A program made the translations under genes and the position numbers. The notes under the pieces are model-generated. The model saw nothing but the letters and a program-made list of their open reading frames with translations. It was not told the DNA's origin and made no database searches. Source: Actinomycetes bacterium (GTDB lineage Bacteria > Actinomycetota > Acidimicrobiia > Acidimicrobiales > Acidimicrobiaceae). From it: 6,308 bases of DNA. Location: contig JAJYVK010000096.1 in the NCBI GenBank assembly GCA_021792075.1, positions 1 through 6,308 on the forward strand, given 5' to 3'. This document shows positions 1-5,061 of this stretch, one piece after another (positions within the stretch are counted from its first letter, which is position 1; each line of letters begins with the position of its first letter).

Positions 1-1
1 G

Positions 2-430
2 GATATAGATCTCGCCAAATCGTATCCTGGGGTCACCACAAATGAGATTGCATCGGCACGCGACCACGGCGCTGAGCAGTGGACCGTAGTCGTCACGGAT
101 TGGCTCCATAACTACCCAGATCAACACGAAGGGGCTAACGCCTCGCGACTGAGGGCGGTGGTGGAATCCCCGTGCGATACCGATGCAGATGTACGGGCAG
201 AAGCGGCGAAGGATTTTTTGAAATCATTCATGGACGAGCTGACCGACTTGGAACAGCAGGTGTTCGAGCTTCGGTTTATGAAGGGATCGACCCGAGCCGA
301 GACGAGCGTTGCGCTGAACCAGACCGTGTGGATGCTCCGTAGGGTGGAGAGGCGGCTGTTCGCCAAGTGCCCCGGCGGATGCAGATTGAGTCCAGGGGAA
401 GTGTGGCGGGAAGTCTGGTACAATCGCTGA
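2..430 (+). CDS. Sigma-70-like protein, C-terminal part (5' end outside window)
   Basis: The frame is open from the first bases of the window to a TGA at 428-430, so 142 residues are visible and the true start lies upstream. A GTG at 158 could serve as a start, but the upstream residues read like ordinary protein, so I treat the gene as partial. Visible residues 80-123 (LTDLEQQVFELRFM, then a helix-turn-helix-like stretch ending MLRRVERRLF) match sigma-70 region 4: an opening helix of the 'L..LE..VF.LRF' type, then a DNA-binding HTH. That region contacts the -35 element in bona fide sigma factors. The HTH is not canonical, because the usual 'EIA..LG.S' is replaced by 'ETSVALNQT'. A basic, Cys-containing tail (CPGGC) follows. 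Region 2 is not in view, so it could be a sigma factor, a phage-type late regulator or a sigma-like regulator. Same strand as relBE, but 88 bp and a separate promoter lie between. Confidence 0.6.
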   Translation, partial: DIDLAKSYPGVTTNEIASARDHGAEQWTVVVTDWLHNYPDQHEGANASRLRAVVESPCDTDADVRAEAAKDFLKSFMDELTDLEQQVFELRFMKGSTRAETSVALNQTVWMLRRVERRLFAKCPGGCRLSPGEVWREVWYNR

Positions 431-492
431 GCCACTTTGCGACAGATTTGAATCCTCCCCACGCATAAATCCGGGACTTGGAACTCGGTGCC

Positions 493-519
493 CTATTGTA
501 GTGACTACAATAGTAGTCA
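493..519 (+). promoter_or_regulatory. relBE operator: overlapping palindromes over promoter and start
   Basis: Positions 493-513 form a perfect inverted repeat with 10-bp arms (CTATTGTAGT / ACTACAATAG) around one central base at 503. A second palindrome, TGACTAC-aata-GTAGTCA, spans 502-519 and shares the middle half-site. Three half-sites therefore alternate in orientation: GTAGT at 498-502, ACTAC at 504-508, GTAGT at 513-517. The cluster lies directly on the relB start, as expected for an autorepression site bound by RelB or the RelB-RelE complex. Binding by these proteins is inferred from the family, not shown. Confidence 0.75.
506..511 (+). promoter_or_regulatory. Candidate -10 box for leaderless relBE transcript
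   Basis: TACAAT sits inside the operator, and seven bases separate it from the A of the ATG at 519. That spacing would place transcription start on or next to the start codon and give a leaderless mRNA, a common arrangement in actinomycetes. No convincing -35 hexamer is seen at the usual distance. No Shine-Dalgarno precedes the ATG, which agrees with leaderless initiation. Confidence 0.45.
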
Positions 520-791
520 TGTCTGAAACTTTACCATTGGCCTATGTAAAGGCCCACCTTTCCGAGATCGCAGATCGCGTTGAACGGCAGCACGACCGCG
601 TGGTCCTCACGCGCAACGGACGCCCGGCAGCCGTGCTCGTAAGTCCGGAAGATCTTGAAGCACTAGAGGAGACTTTGGACATACTGTCCGATGAAAATGC
701 TCTCAGGGAGATTCAGGAGGCTCGCGAGGAGGTATCGCGAGGAGACACGGTTGATGGCGAATTTCTACGGTCGAAATATCTGAAACGTTGA
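519..791 (+). CDS. relB: RelB/YefM/Phd-family antitoxin
   Basis: A 90-aa antitoxin of the Phd/YefM fold. Residues 1-50 hold the dimerising, DNA-binding part: 'LPLAYVKAHLSEIADRVE', then 'RVVLTRNGRPAAVLVSPEDL', which is the family hallmark (a strand, an N-G-[RK]-P-A-A-V turn, another strand, then a D-L helix). Residues 51-90 are acidic and helical ('EETLDILSDENALREIQEAREEV'), as expected for the arm that wraps the toxin. Length and sequence resemble the M. tuberculosis RelB Rv1247c type, judged from memory of that family. I prefer the ATG at 519 to the in-frame GTG at 501, because 501 lies inside the operator palindrome, neither has a ribosome-binding site, and a -10 box stands seven bases before 519. 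The TGA stop overlaps the relE start by four bases. Expected role: neutralise RelE and, alone or with it, repress the operon. Confidence 0.92.
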   Translation: MSETLPLAYVKAHLSEIADRVERQHDRVVLTRNGRPAAVLVSPEDLEALEETLDILSDENALREIQEAREEVSRGDTVDGEFLRSKYLKR

Positions 792-1057
792 GCACTTGGC
801 ACCTTGTTGTCGCGGCATCTGCTGAGCGCAAGCTTGGTCAATTACCAGAGAAATTCGCTGGGGCCATTGTCGAGTTCATGCTAGGGCCACTGCTTGAAAA
901 TCCCCGGAAGGTTGGGCGGCCCTTACAGCGGGAATTGCTCGGACTGTATTCCGCACGAAGGGGGTCGTACCGTGTTGTGTTCCAGCTAGACGAAGAAGAG
1001 CGAACCGTTCACGTGGTACGTATTGACCATCGGTCCGACGTGTACCGGCCACGTTGA
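788..1057 (+). CDS. relE: RelE-family toxin (ribosome-dependent mRNA interferase)
   Basis: An 89-aa RelE/ParE-superfamily toxin. Residues 1-25 ('WHLVVAASAERKLGQLPEKF') form the first strand and helix. The core 'LLGLYSARRGSYRVVFQLDEE' (50-70) and 'VHVVRIDHRSDVYR' (74-87) are the superfamily signature: G-x-Y-R-[VI]-[VI]-[FY], a variable turn, then [VI]-x-H-R-x-x-[VI]-Y. R58, R62, H81, R82 and Y86 occupy places where RelE enzymes carry RNA-binding and catalytic residues. The family cleaves mRNA in the ribosomal A site. Close resemblance to M. tuberculosis RelE (Rv1246c), including 'LPEK...EF..GPLL.NP...G.PL', favours RelE over the gyrase-poisoning ParE. The start is TTG; the next in-frame ATG comes only at residue 31. 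Its first four bases overlap the relB stop (TTGA) and no SD is visible, so translation is probably coupled to relB, which would keep toxin below antitoxin. The frame is intact. Confidence 0.92.
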   Translation: MSTWHLVVAASAERKLGQLPEKFAGAIVEFMLGPLLENPRKVGRPLQRELLGLYSARRGSYRVVFQLDEEERTVHVVRIDHRSDVYRPR

Positions 1058-1230
1058 GCCCTGGCCCTGCAAAGCAGCTATATCATTGCCGAATCAGTGC
1101 ATCCTTTGAGGATCGACAACTAACATCCTCGACCCTATATGCGCTAGAATATGTGTCTGGCATGTCGGGCATTAGTGTGCGAACCCGCTGCATATATTTA
1201 GGGTGAGAGTTTCACACAAGGAGGAGTGCG
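1058..1230. other. Intergenic region upstream of lipoprotein gene, with weak promoter and repeat candidates
   Basis: No terminator hairpin with a T-run follows relE. The half-site ATCCT/AGGAT occurs three times: 1101-1105, 1109-1113 (inverted, 3-bp gap) and 1125-1129 (direct with the first). GAGGAT at 1108-1113 also pairs with ATCCTC at 1125-1130. Two AT-rich hexamers could be -10 boxes, TAGAAT at 1145-1150 and TATATT at 1193-1198; neither has a good -35. The second would give a leader of about 26 nt carrying the AAGGAGGAG ribosome-binding site at 1218-1226. These readings are tentative. Confidence 0.3.
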
Positions 1231-2010
1231 ATGAGAGCAGATGCGAAGCTTCTGGCGGCATTAGGGATCGCGGGCCTCAGCCTGACCGCATGCGGGTCTA
1301 ATAACAGCGCACTGACGGGCGGTAGCAAGATTCCAGTTGATCGCGTAGGTGCCGTGGCAAGCACGACTACGTCCGCTAGTCCTGCGTATGGTTTCAACGC
1401 ATCGAAGACGAAGTTCGTCCTCCCGCATAATCTTGGACTTCTGCCTGCATCTGAGCTTGCGCTGGCGAAGAACAGTCCATCGTACGCCACGGGTCTGGCG
1501 AACCCGAACAACTGGGGACACGAGGCTTCAGTGGGGACTCTGGTAGCGCCTTGGTACTACCTCGGACCGGCTGGGGCCAAGGCCGGGATCTACGCCGCGG
1601 AGGTTGCAAATGAAAAGGCTTGGTTTAGCGGGGCGCTAACAGCCTATGATAACAACGGGGCCGTGCTGCACAGCACTACTCTTTCGATCAACGTCTCCAC
1701 GCTGAATTCTATGCCAACATCGGTTCCGGCAGTTCCGCTTTCCCCTGGTATGATACCAGCCGTTTTGCTACCGACTAGTCTCGAGTTCGCGGCGGCTCCG
1801 GTTGGGGTGCTCAACATCAACGGCAAGCAGGTGATGTCAATCTGCGTGCCCGAGCCGGTGGCTTGGATCTTGGGCGGCAAGGTTGTGAAGTTTCCCACCC
1901 GCCCGGTTATTACCGCCGGGCCGTCGACCGTGTTTGCCATAACCGGCTTTCACTCTGGAGACGGACACTTTTACGACAAAGGCATTTCATCGTGCGAGTC
2001 ATATAGCTAA
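1231..2010 (+). CDS. Predicted lipoprotein of unknown function
   Basis: A 259-aa exported lipoprotein. The N-terminus has K6, a hydrophobic core (LLAALGIAGLSL) and a clear lipobox, L18-T19-A20-C21, so signal peptidase II should cleave before C21 and anchor the mature protein to the outer face of the membrane by a lipid. A Ser/Thr/Gly-rich linker follows to about residue 55. The rest is rich in Ala, Val, Pro and Asn with few charged residues and looks like a compact beta-rich domain. The only other cysteines, C205 and C255, could form a disulfide. I recognise no enzymatic motif or family. The start is secure: AAGGAGGAG at 1218-1226 stands at normal spacing before the ATG. The next gene encodes another exported protein 81 bp downstream on the same strand with an equally strong SD, so the two probably act in the same compartment and may be co-expressed. 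Confidence 0.88.
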   Translation: MRADAKLLAALGIAGLSLTACGSNNSALTGGSKIPVDRVGAVASTTTSASPAYGFNASKTKFVLPHNLGLLPASELALAKNSPSYATGLANPNNWGHEASVGTLVAPWYYLGPAGAKAGIYAAEVANEKAWFSGALTAYDNNGAVLHSTTLSINVSTLNSMPTSVPAVPLSPGMIPAVLLPTSLEFAAAPVGVLNINGKQVMSICVPEPVAWILGGKVVKFPTRPVITAGPSTVFAITGFHSGDGHFYDKGISSCESYS

Positions 2011-2078
2011 TGGGTGTCTCTCGCGAGTACGACATGGGTACCGACAGACTGCTATTATAGAGTCGTATCCTAGTTCAC

Positions 2079-2084
2079 AGGAGG
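2079..2084 (+). promoter_or_regulatory. Shine-Dalgarno that decides the start of the secreted-protein gene
   Basis: AGGAGG lies seven bases before the ATG at 2092 but only four before the adjacent in-frame TTG at 2089. The ATG has the better spacing and the better codon, so translation is placed at 2092. A possible -10 box, TATTAT at 2053-2058, lies upstream without a clear -35, so the gene may have its own promoter or be read through from the lipoprotein gene. Confidence 0.75.
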
Positions 2085-2091
2085 CGCATTG

Positions 2092-3234
2092 ATGGCAGTC
2101 GAGCAAAAGGTACCGCGAAGTCAGAGGAAGCGTTCTTGGCGGCTGCTGTCCGCGATTGTCATTGTTCCGCTGACACTACTCGGCACGCTGGTGTTGTCCG
2201 CGCCAGCCTATGGACTCACGCTTAGCGGGAACGACGCTCCTGCGGTCCAGAAGCTTTCGATGTACTCAGACTCGATGCTGCTCATGAACCTGCCGACAGA
2301 ATACGATGTGGTTCCGGGTACCGCGGGTCCGACGAACATCCCCGACCAGGTGGTGAGCAGCAATACGACGTATCAGAAGTCTTACACCCCAGAGCAGATT
2401 CCAGTGAGTTTGAGCGGGTCCGGCAACTCTGCGGCTGTGTCCCAGCTGCCAACCATCAATCCCTGCCCGTTGGGCGACTGTTCACCCCAGACCAAGCCTT
2501 ATCAAGTTCCGATAGATGGCGGGGCAAGTACGGGCACGGTTTATCCCGCACCGTCCGGGCCGTGTGCAAGCATAGGCAGCGTGGTCTGTGATTCAGGAAA
2601 CATCGTGAGCTTCTCGGCGCCGCAGACATTTCCGGCTTCAACCTCAGCTCAGGGAAACTCGCCCCAGTACGTTACGGTGCAGGTTCCCCACGTAACGACC
2701 ATCGTCACTACCGTCACCGACCAAAACATTCACATCGCCAACGCCAAGCTCCTGTCCGTGCGGCCAGAACTCATAGGGATCAACACGAACACCTCGCGCG
2801 CAGAGGGCGTGAACCTCCAGGGTCCGGCGTGCAACACGCCAACGACGCCACTTTGGAATCCCGTCACGCACACCACGCCGGACTACTCGCGCCAGCCGTG
2901 GTTGTATTCCAACTACTGGACAAGCCTTGGTATCTGCAACATCAATCCAGCTTTTCTCAATGGAGGCGTCACCTTCGGCACCTGGCTTGACCGGGCTGGC
3001 AAGGTCCAGTTCGATCTCCAACCAGAGTGGCAACTAACGGCTGGCTATAACGTGGTTACAACAGTGAACGGAGGCGTCACGAACTCGGTACCGGGATCGT
3101 CGACGCAAAACGTGCTCGCGCCCTTGTACTATGGCCCGATTTTGCCGGTGCGAGCTATCACGGCACAGCCTTGCGTGGTTGCCAACGGGGTGGCGACATG
3201 CCCGAACGGCCAGAGTATGCAGATGCCGAGCTAG
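2092..3234 (+). CDS. Secreted or membrane-anchored cysteine-containing protein, unknown function
   Basis: A 380-aa protein with a long export signal. Residues 6-17 are strongly basic (K6, R9, R12, K13, R14, R17), residues 18-35 are a hydrophobic stretch, and 'SAPAYG' gives an A37-P-A39 cleavage site. If uncleaved, the stretch would act as a membrane anchor. The mature part is very rich in Thr, Ser, Pro, Asn and Gln and poor in Lys and Glu, like a surface-exposed extracellular protein. Eight cysteines all lie after the signal (C125, C130, C158, C166, C247, C282, C361, C370); three closely spaced pairs are apparent (125/130, 158/166, 361/370), which suggests disulfides. A segment near residues 200-222 has runs of Val and Thr typical of beta strands. 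I recognise no catalytic motif or family. It follows the lipoprotein gene by 81 bp on the same strand; surface structure, adhesion or envelope roles are possible but unproven. Confidence 0.85.
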   Translation: MAVEQKVPRSQRKRSWRLLSAIVIVPLTLLGTLVLSAPAYGLTLSGNDAPAVQKLSMYSDSMLLMNLPTEYDVVPGTAGPTNIPDQVVSSNTTYQKSYTPEQIPVSLSGSGNSAAVSQLPTINPCPLGDCSPQTKPYQVPIDGGASTGTVYPAPSGPCASIGSVVCDSGNIVSFSAPQTFPASTSAQGNSPQYVTVQVPHVTTIVTTVTDQNIHIANAKLLSVRPELIGINTNTSRAEGVNLQGPACNTPTTPLWNPVTHTTPDYSRQPWLYSNYWTSLGICNINPAFLNGGVTFGTWLDRAGKVQFDLQPEWQLTAGYNVVTTVNGGVTNSVPGSSTQNVLAPLYYGPILPVRAITAQPCVVANGVATCPNGQSMQMPS

Positions 3235-3320
3235 GTCGCAGCAACACTCAGCTAGGCCAGGTTGTCGGGACCGAGACATCACCGAGGACATGAAACACGC
3301 GCGAAAAACAAGTTATACAA
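3235..3320. other. Short intergenic stretch before the hipBA operator
   Basis: No strong terminator is visible. A 9-base element AGCTAGG(T/C)C occurs twice, at 3229-3237 (over the previous stop codon) and 3250-3258, as a short direct repeat. The stretch turns A-rich at 3302-3309, just before the operator. Nothing here looks coding. Confidence 0.3.
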
Positions 3321-3368
3321 GTGTCTGAATATGCGGACACTACTACTAGACTGTTACTATGTCCGCAA
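3321..3368 (+). promoter_or_regulatory. hipBA operator: three half-sites around promoter and start
   Basis: Three copies of one 10-base half-site occur: GTGTCTGAAT at 3321-3330 (forward), GTGTCCGCAT on the complementary strand at 3331-3340, and ATGTCCGCAA at 3359-3368 (forward). The first two abut as an imperfect 20-bp palindrome (8 of 10 pairs). The second and third form a perfect 8-bp inverted repeat, TGCGGACA at 3332-3339 and TGTCCGCA at 3360-3367, 20 bp apart. The last copy covers the hipB start codon. This fits autorepression by HipB dimers, known for the family; the occupancy itself is inferred. Confidence 0.75.
3347..3352 (+). promoter_or_regulatory. Candidate -10 box for leaderless hipBA transcript
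   Basis: TAGACT fits the TANNNT pattern and ends six bases before the ATG at 3359, so transcription would begin at the start codon. It lies between the second and third operator half-sites, so bound repressor would block polymerase. No SD precedes hipB, and the -35 position (about 3324-3329, TCTGAA) is a poor match. Confidence 0.45.
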
Positions 3369-3604
3369 ATGTCGACACAGAGTACGTGATTCGAGGTCCC
3401 CAGTCCTTCGGAATGGCGTTGCGTGAATTTCGCCTTCGGCGCGGAGTGACTCAAGCTGAACTGGCAAAGGCTTCAGGATTGCACCGGAGTTATCTTTCAG
3501 AGCTTGAACGTGGCTCCACCACCGACGCCATGCGTTACCTTGTCCTTGCATGCCGAGCGCTCGATCTGGAAATCGTTGTGCGACCACGAGGAGGGACTGC
3601 GTAG
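3359..3604 (+). CDS. hipB: HipB-type antitoxin, XRE/Cro-family repressor
   Basis: An 81-aa helix-turn-helix protein. Residues 16-28 (SFGMALREFRLRR) form helix 1, and residues 31-52 hold the HTH: 'TQAELAKASGLHRSYLSELERG', with the XRE signatures TQ.ELA, G..R.Y[LI]S.[LI]E.G. Residues 56-73 (DAMRYLVLACRALDLEIVV) form the closing helix and the strand typical of HipB, which pairs in the dimer. The tail (RPRGGTA) is short; in E. coli HipB the flexible tail is involved in degradation. Role: repress its own operon at the half-sites around its start, and bind and neutralise HipA. The ATG has no SD and appears leaderless. The last codons carry the GAGGAGGG (3588-3595) that serves as ribosome-binding site for hipA two bases past the stop, so the pair is an operon. 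The length is normal for the family. Confidence 0.92.
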   Translation: MSANVDTEYVIRGPQSFGMALREFRLRRGVTQAELAKASGLHRSYLSELERGSTTDAMRYLVLACRALDLEIVVRPRGGTA

Positions 3605-3606
3605 AG

Positions 3607-4929
3607 ATGGAGCTCGAGGTTTGGCTTGATGGGAAGCACGTTGCCACGCTCAGCGAGAATCGCAGGCAAATGTCGATGGCCTACACTGATGAGGCCCGGC
3701 CTATCGGCGCTCCAATGGTATCGATGGCAATGCCGGTGAGCGCCAGACGATACTCAGATCAGAAGGCACGGGCGTTTTTTCGAGGGCTGCTACCCGAGGG
3801 CGAGGCGAGGCGAATGCTGGCATATGATTTCGGTCTCAATGAGTCTGACGACATGGGCCTCCTTGCTGCGTTGGGAAAAGATTGCGCCGGTGCGCTCGTG
3901 GTGCAGCCTAAAGGAAACGTACCTCCGTCAGGGGTCGCAGCTTCAATCCACGACGCTCTCGACGACCCTGAGATCGCCAGACGGCTGCAGGCGTTACCCG
4001 TGCACCCGCTTGGCGTGGATGCGAATATAAGGGTCTCCCTTGCCGGGGTCCAGTCCAAACTGCTGCTGGGGCGGCTCGACGACGGGCGTTGGGCATTGCC
4101 CGCCGATGACGTTGTATCCACCCATCTTCTGAAGCCCGCCCACCGTGATTTGCCGAACTCGGTGGTGAATGAGGCGTTCTGTATGAACCTGGCGGCCAGT
4201 GCTGGGCTGAAAGCGGCTCGCACCACCATTTCATCTTTCGCCGGGACTCAGGTACTCGTGTCCGAGCGTTATGACCGGCAGAGGCGAGCAGGAGGCATTG
4301 CCCGGATACACCAAGAGGATGCTTGCCAGGCTCTGTCGGTGCTCACGATTATCCCTGAGCAGAAGTACGAGGAGTTCGGAGGGCCAACACTGGCCGGGAT
4401 TGCTGGTTTGCTCGACCAGTGGGGGGATGCTATATCGAAGGAGGACCTCTTGCGCCAGGTTGCCCTTCACGTTATTGTCGGCAATGCCGACGCTCATGGC
4501 AAAAACGTCTCGTTCCTTCACCGAGAAGATGGGACCGTGGGTTTGGCTCCGGTCTATGACGTCATGAGCACCGTGTACTACTCGACTGCATTTGGGAGGC
4601 CAATGAGTACCACTCTTGGTCTTTTTGTGAATGGCAAGCGCGACATCAACGAAGTAACGGTCGAGGACCTTTTGGGCGAGGCCAAGCGATGGGGAATGAA
4701 ATACAGGACTGCCCAATCGGTATTGCATCAGCTTCTAGAGAGATTCCCTGATGCGCTGAATCAGGCTCTTGAAGACGTTCCCGACGTACCGGAGGCGCTT
4801 GCTGAACTGGTGCGCAAGAGGATGCTCAGCGCTCGGTCTGAAGCTGTTCGGCCTGGGCAACTAGCGCCTCGGTTGAAGCCGGGATCAGATGATTCAGCAA
4901 GACTGCGCAAACACCGGATGGGTTTCTAG
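3607..4929 (+). CDS. hipA: HipA-family serine/threonine kinase toxin
   Basis: A 440-aa HipA kinase, full length for the family (E. coli HipA is 440 aa). The N-terminal subdomain (about 1-100) includes 'FFRGLLPEGEARR' (57-69) and 'LGKDCAGAL' (89-97), both family hallmarks. The kinase core has the Gly/Ser loop 'RVSLAGVQSK' (142-151); S144 matches E. coli S150, the autophosphorylated serine. Then come 'THLLKP' with K176 (ATP contact), 'SERYDR' (219-224), 'RIHQEDACQAL' (233-243), the catalytic loop 'NADAHGKN' (293-300, D295 as catalytic base, N300) and the metal-binding 'PVYDVMS' (D318). Every key residue is present, so an active kinase is expected. Known HipA targets are glutamyl- or other aminoacyl-tRNA synthetases, whose phosphorylation triggers starvation signalling and dormancy; the target here is not known. 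The ATG at 3607 is chosen because it starts the conserved domain, lies 2 bp past hipB and has GAGGAGGG 11 bases upstream. An earlier in-frame start at 3550 would sit inside hipB. Confidence 0.95.
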   Translation: MELEVWLDGKHVATLSENRRQMSMAYTDEARPIGAPMVSMAMPVSARRYSDQKARAFFRGLLPEGEARRMLAYDFGLNESDDMGLLAALGKDCAGALVVQPKGNVPPSGVAASIHDALDDPEIARRLQALPVHPLGVDANIRVSLAGVQSKLLLGRLDDGRWALPADDVVSTHLLKPAHRDLPNSVVNEAFCMNLAASAGLKAARTTISSFAGTQVLVSERYDRQRRAGGIARIHQEDACQALSVLTIIPEQKYEEFGGPTLAGIAGLLDQWGDAISKEDLLRQVALHVIVGNADAHGKNVSFLHREDGTVGLAPVYDVMSTVYYSTAFGRPMSTTLGLFVNGKRDINEVTVEDLLGEAKRWGMKYRTAQSVLHQLLERFPDALNQALEDVPDVPEALAELVRKRMLSARSEAVRPGQLAPRLKPGSDDSARLRKHRMGF

Positions 4930-5061
4930 AACTTGCCAGTGTCAGCGATGTCGATGGATTCAGGGAGATCCGCTTAGTCGACGTCGTTCCTGGCGTGCAA
5001 CCAAGAACTCGACAGGCTGGGATTTACATCCTCTTGGGGCACTAGTCCAGCTGGACTGGGC
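4930..5061. other. Convergent intergenic gap with possible coding remnant
   Basis: The gap lies between the ends of hipA (+) and the TadE-like gene (-). A frame open from 4893 to a TAG at 5043-5045 reads 50 residues ending 'QAGIYILLGH', but it has no ATG, GTG or TTG near its beginning and starts inside hipA. It may be a decayed fragment or chance. The rest holds the palindrome listed separately. Confidence 0.3.
5042..5059. terminator. Palindrome between convergent genes, possible bidirectional terminator
   Basis: AGTCCAGCTGGACT at 5044-5057 is a perfect 14-bp palindrome, extended by a wobble and a C-G pair to 5042-5059. As RNA it can fold into a 7-bp stem with an AGCU loop from either strand. 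It lies between genes that converge, where a shared terminator is expected. No T-run follows on either side, so it would be an atypical hairpin; it could instead be a protein-binding palindrome. Confidence 0.35.

Noticed and set aside
441..465. A tRNA gene ending near 465, suggested by the TTTGAATCCTCCCC string
   Set aside because: The upstream bases do not pair to form a T-stem, and no D-arm, anticodon arm or matching 5' acceptor strand is present, so no tRNA is called.
501..518. GTG at 501 as the relB start, adding six residues (MTTIVV)
   Set aside because: It falls in the middle of the operator palindrome and lacks an SD, and the homologous family length and -10 spacing favour the ATG at 519.
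224..520. Minus-strand open frames opposite the sigma-like gene (121-462 and 224-520)
   Set aside because: The + strand frame encodes a recognisable sigma region 4, and the minus frames show no motif; one would also have to start inside the relB operator.
3759..4728. Long minus-strand open frames inside hipA (3759-4229, 4231-4728)
   Set aside because: They are opposite a full-length HipA with all kinase motifs conserved and look like codon-bias shadows.
4893..5045. Open frame ending 'QAGIYILLGH', reminiscent of the start of a GIY-YIG nuclease domain
   Set aside because: There is no start codon near its beginning, it begins inside hipA and stops right after the motif, and the rest of a GIY-YIG domain is absent; at most a decayed fragment.
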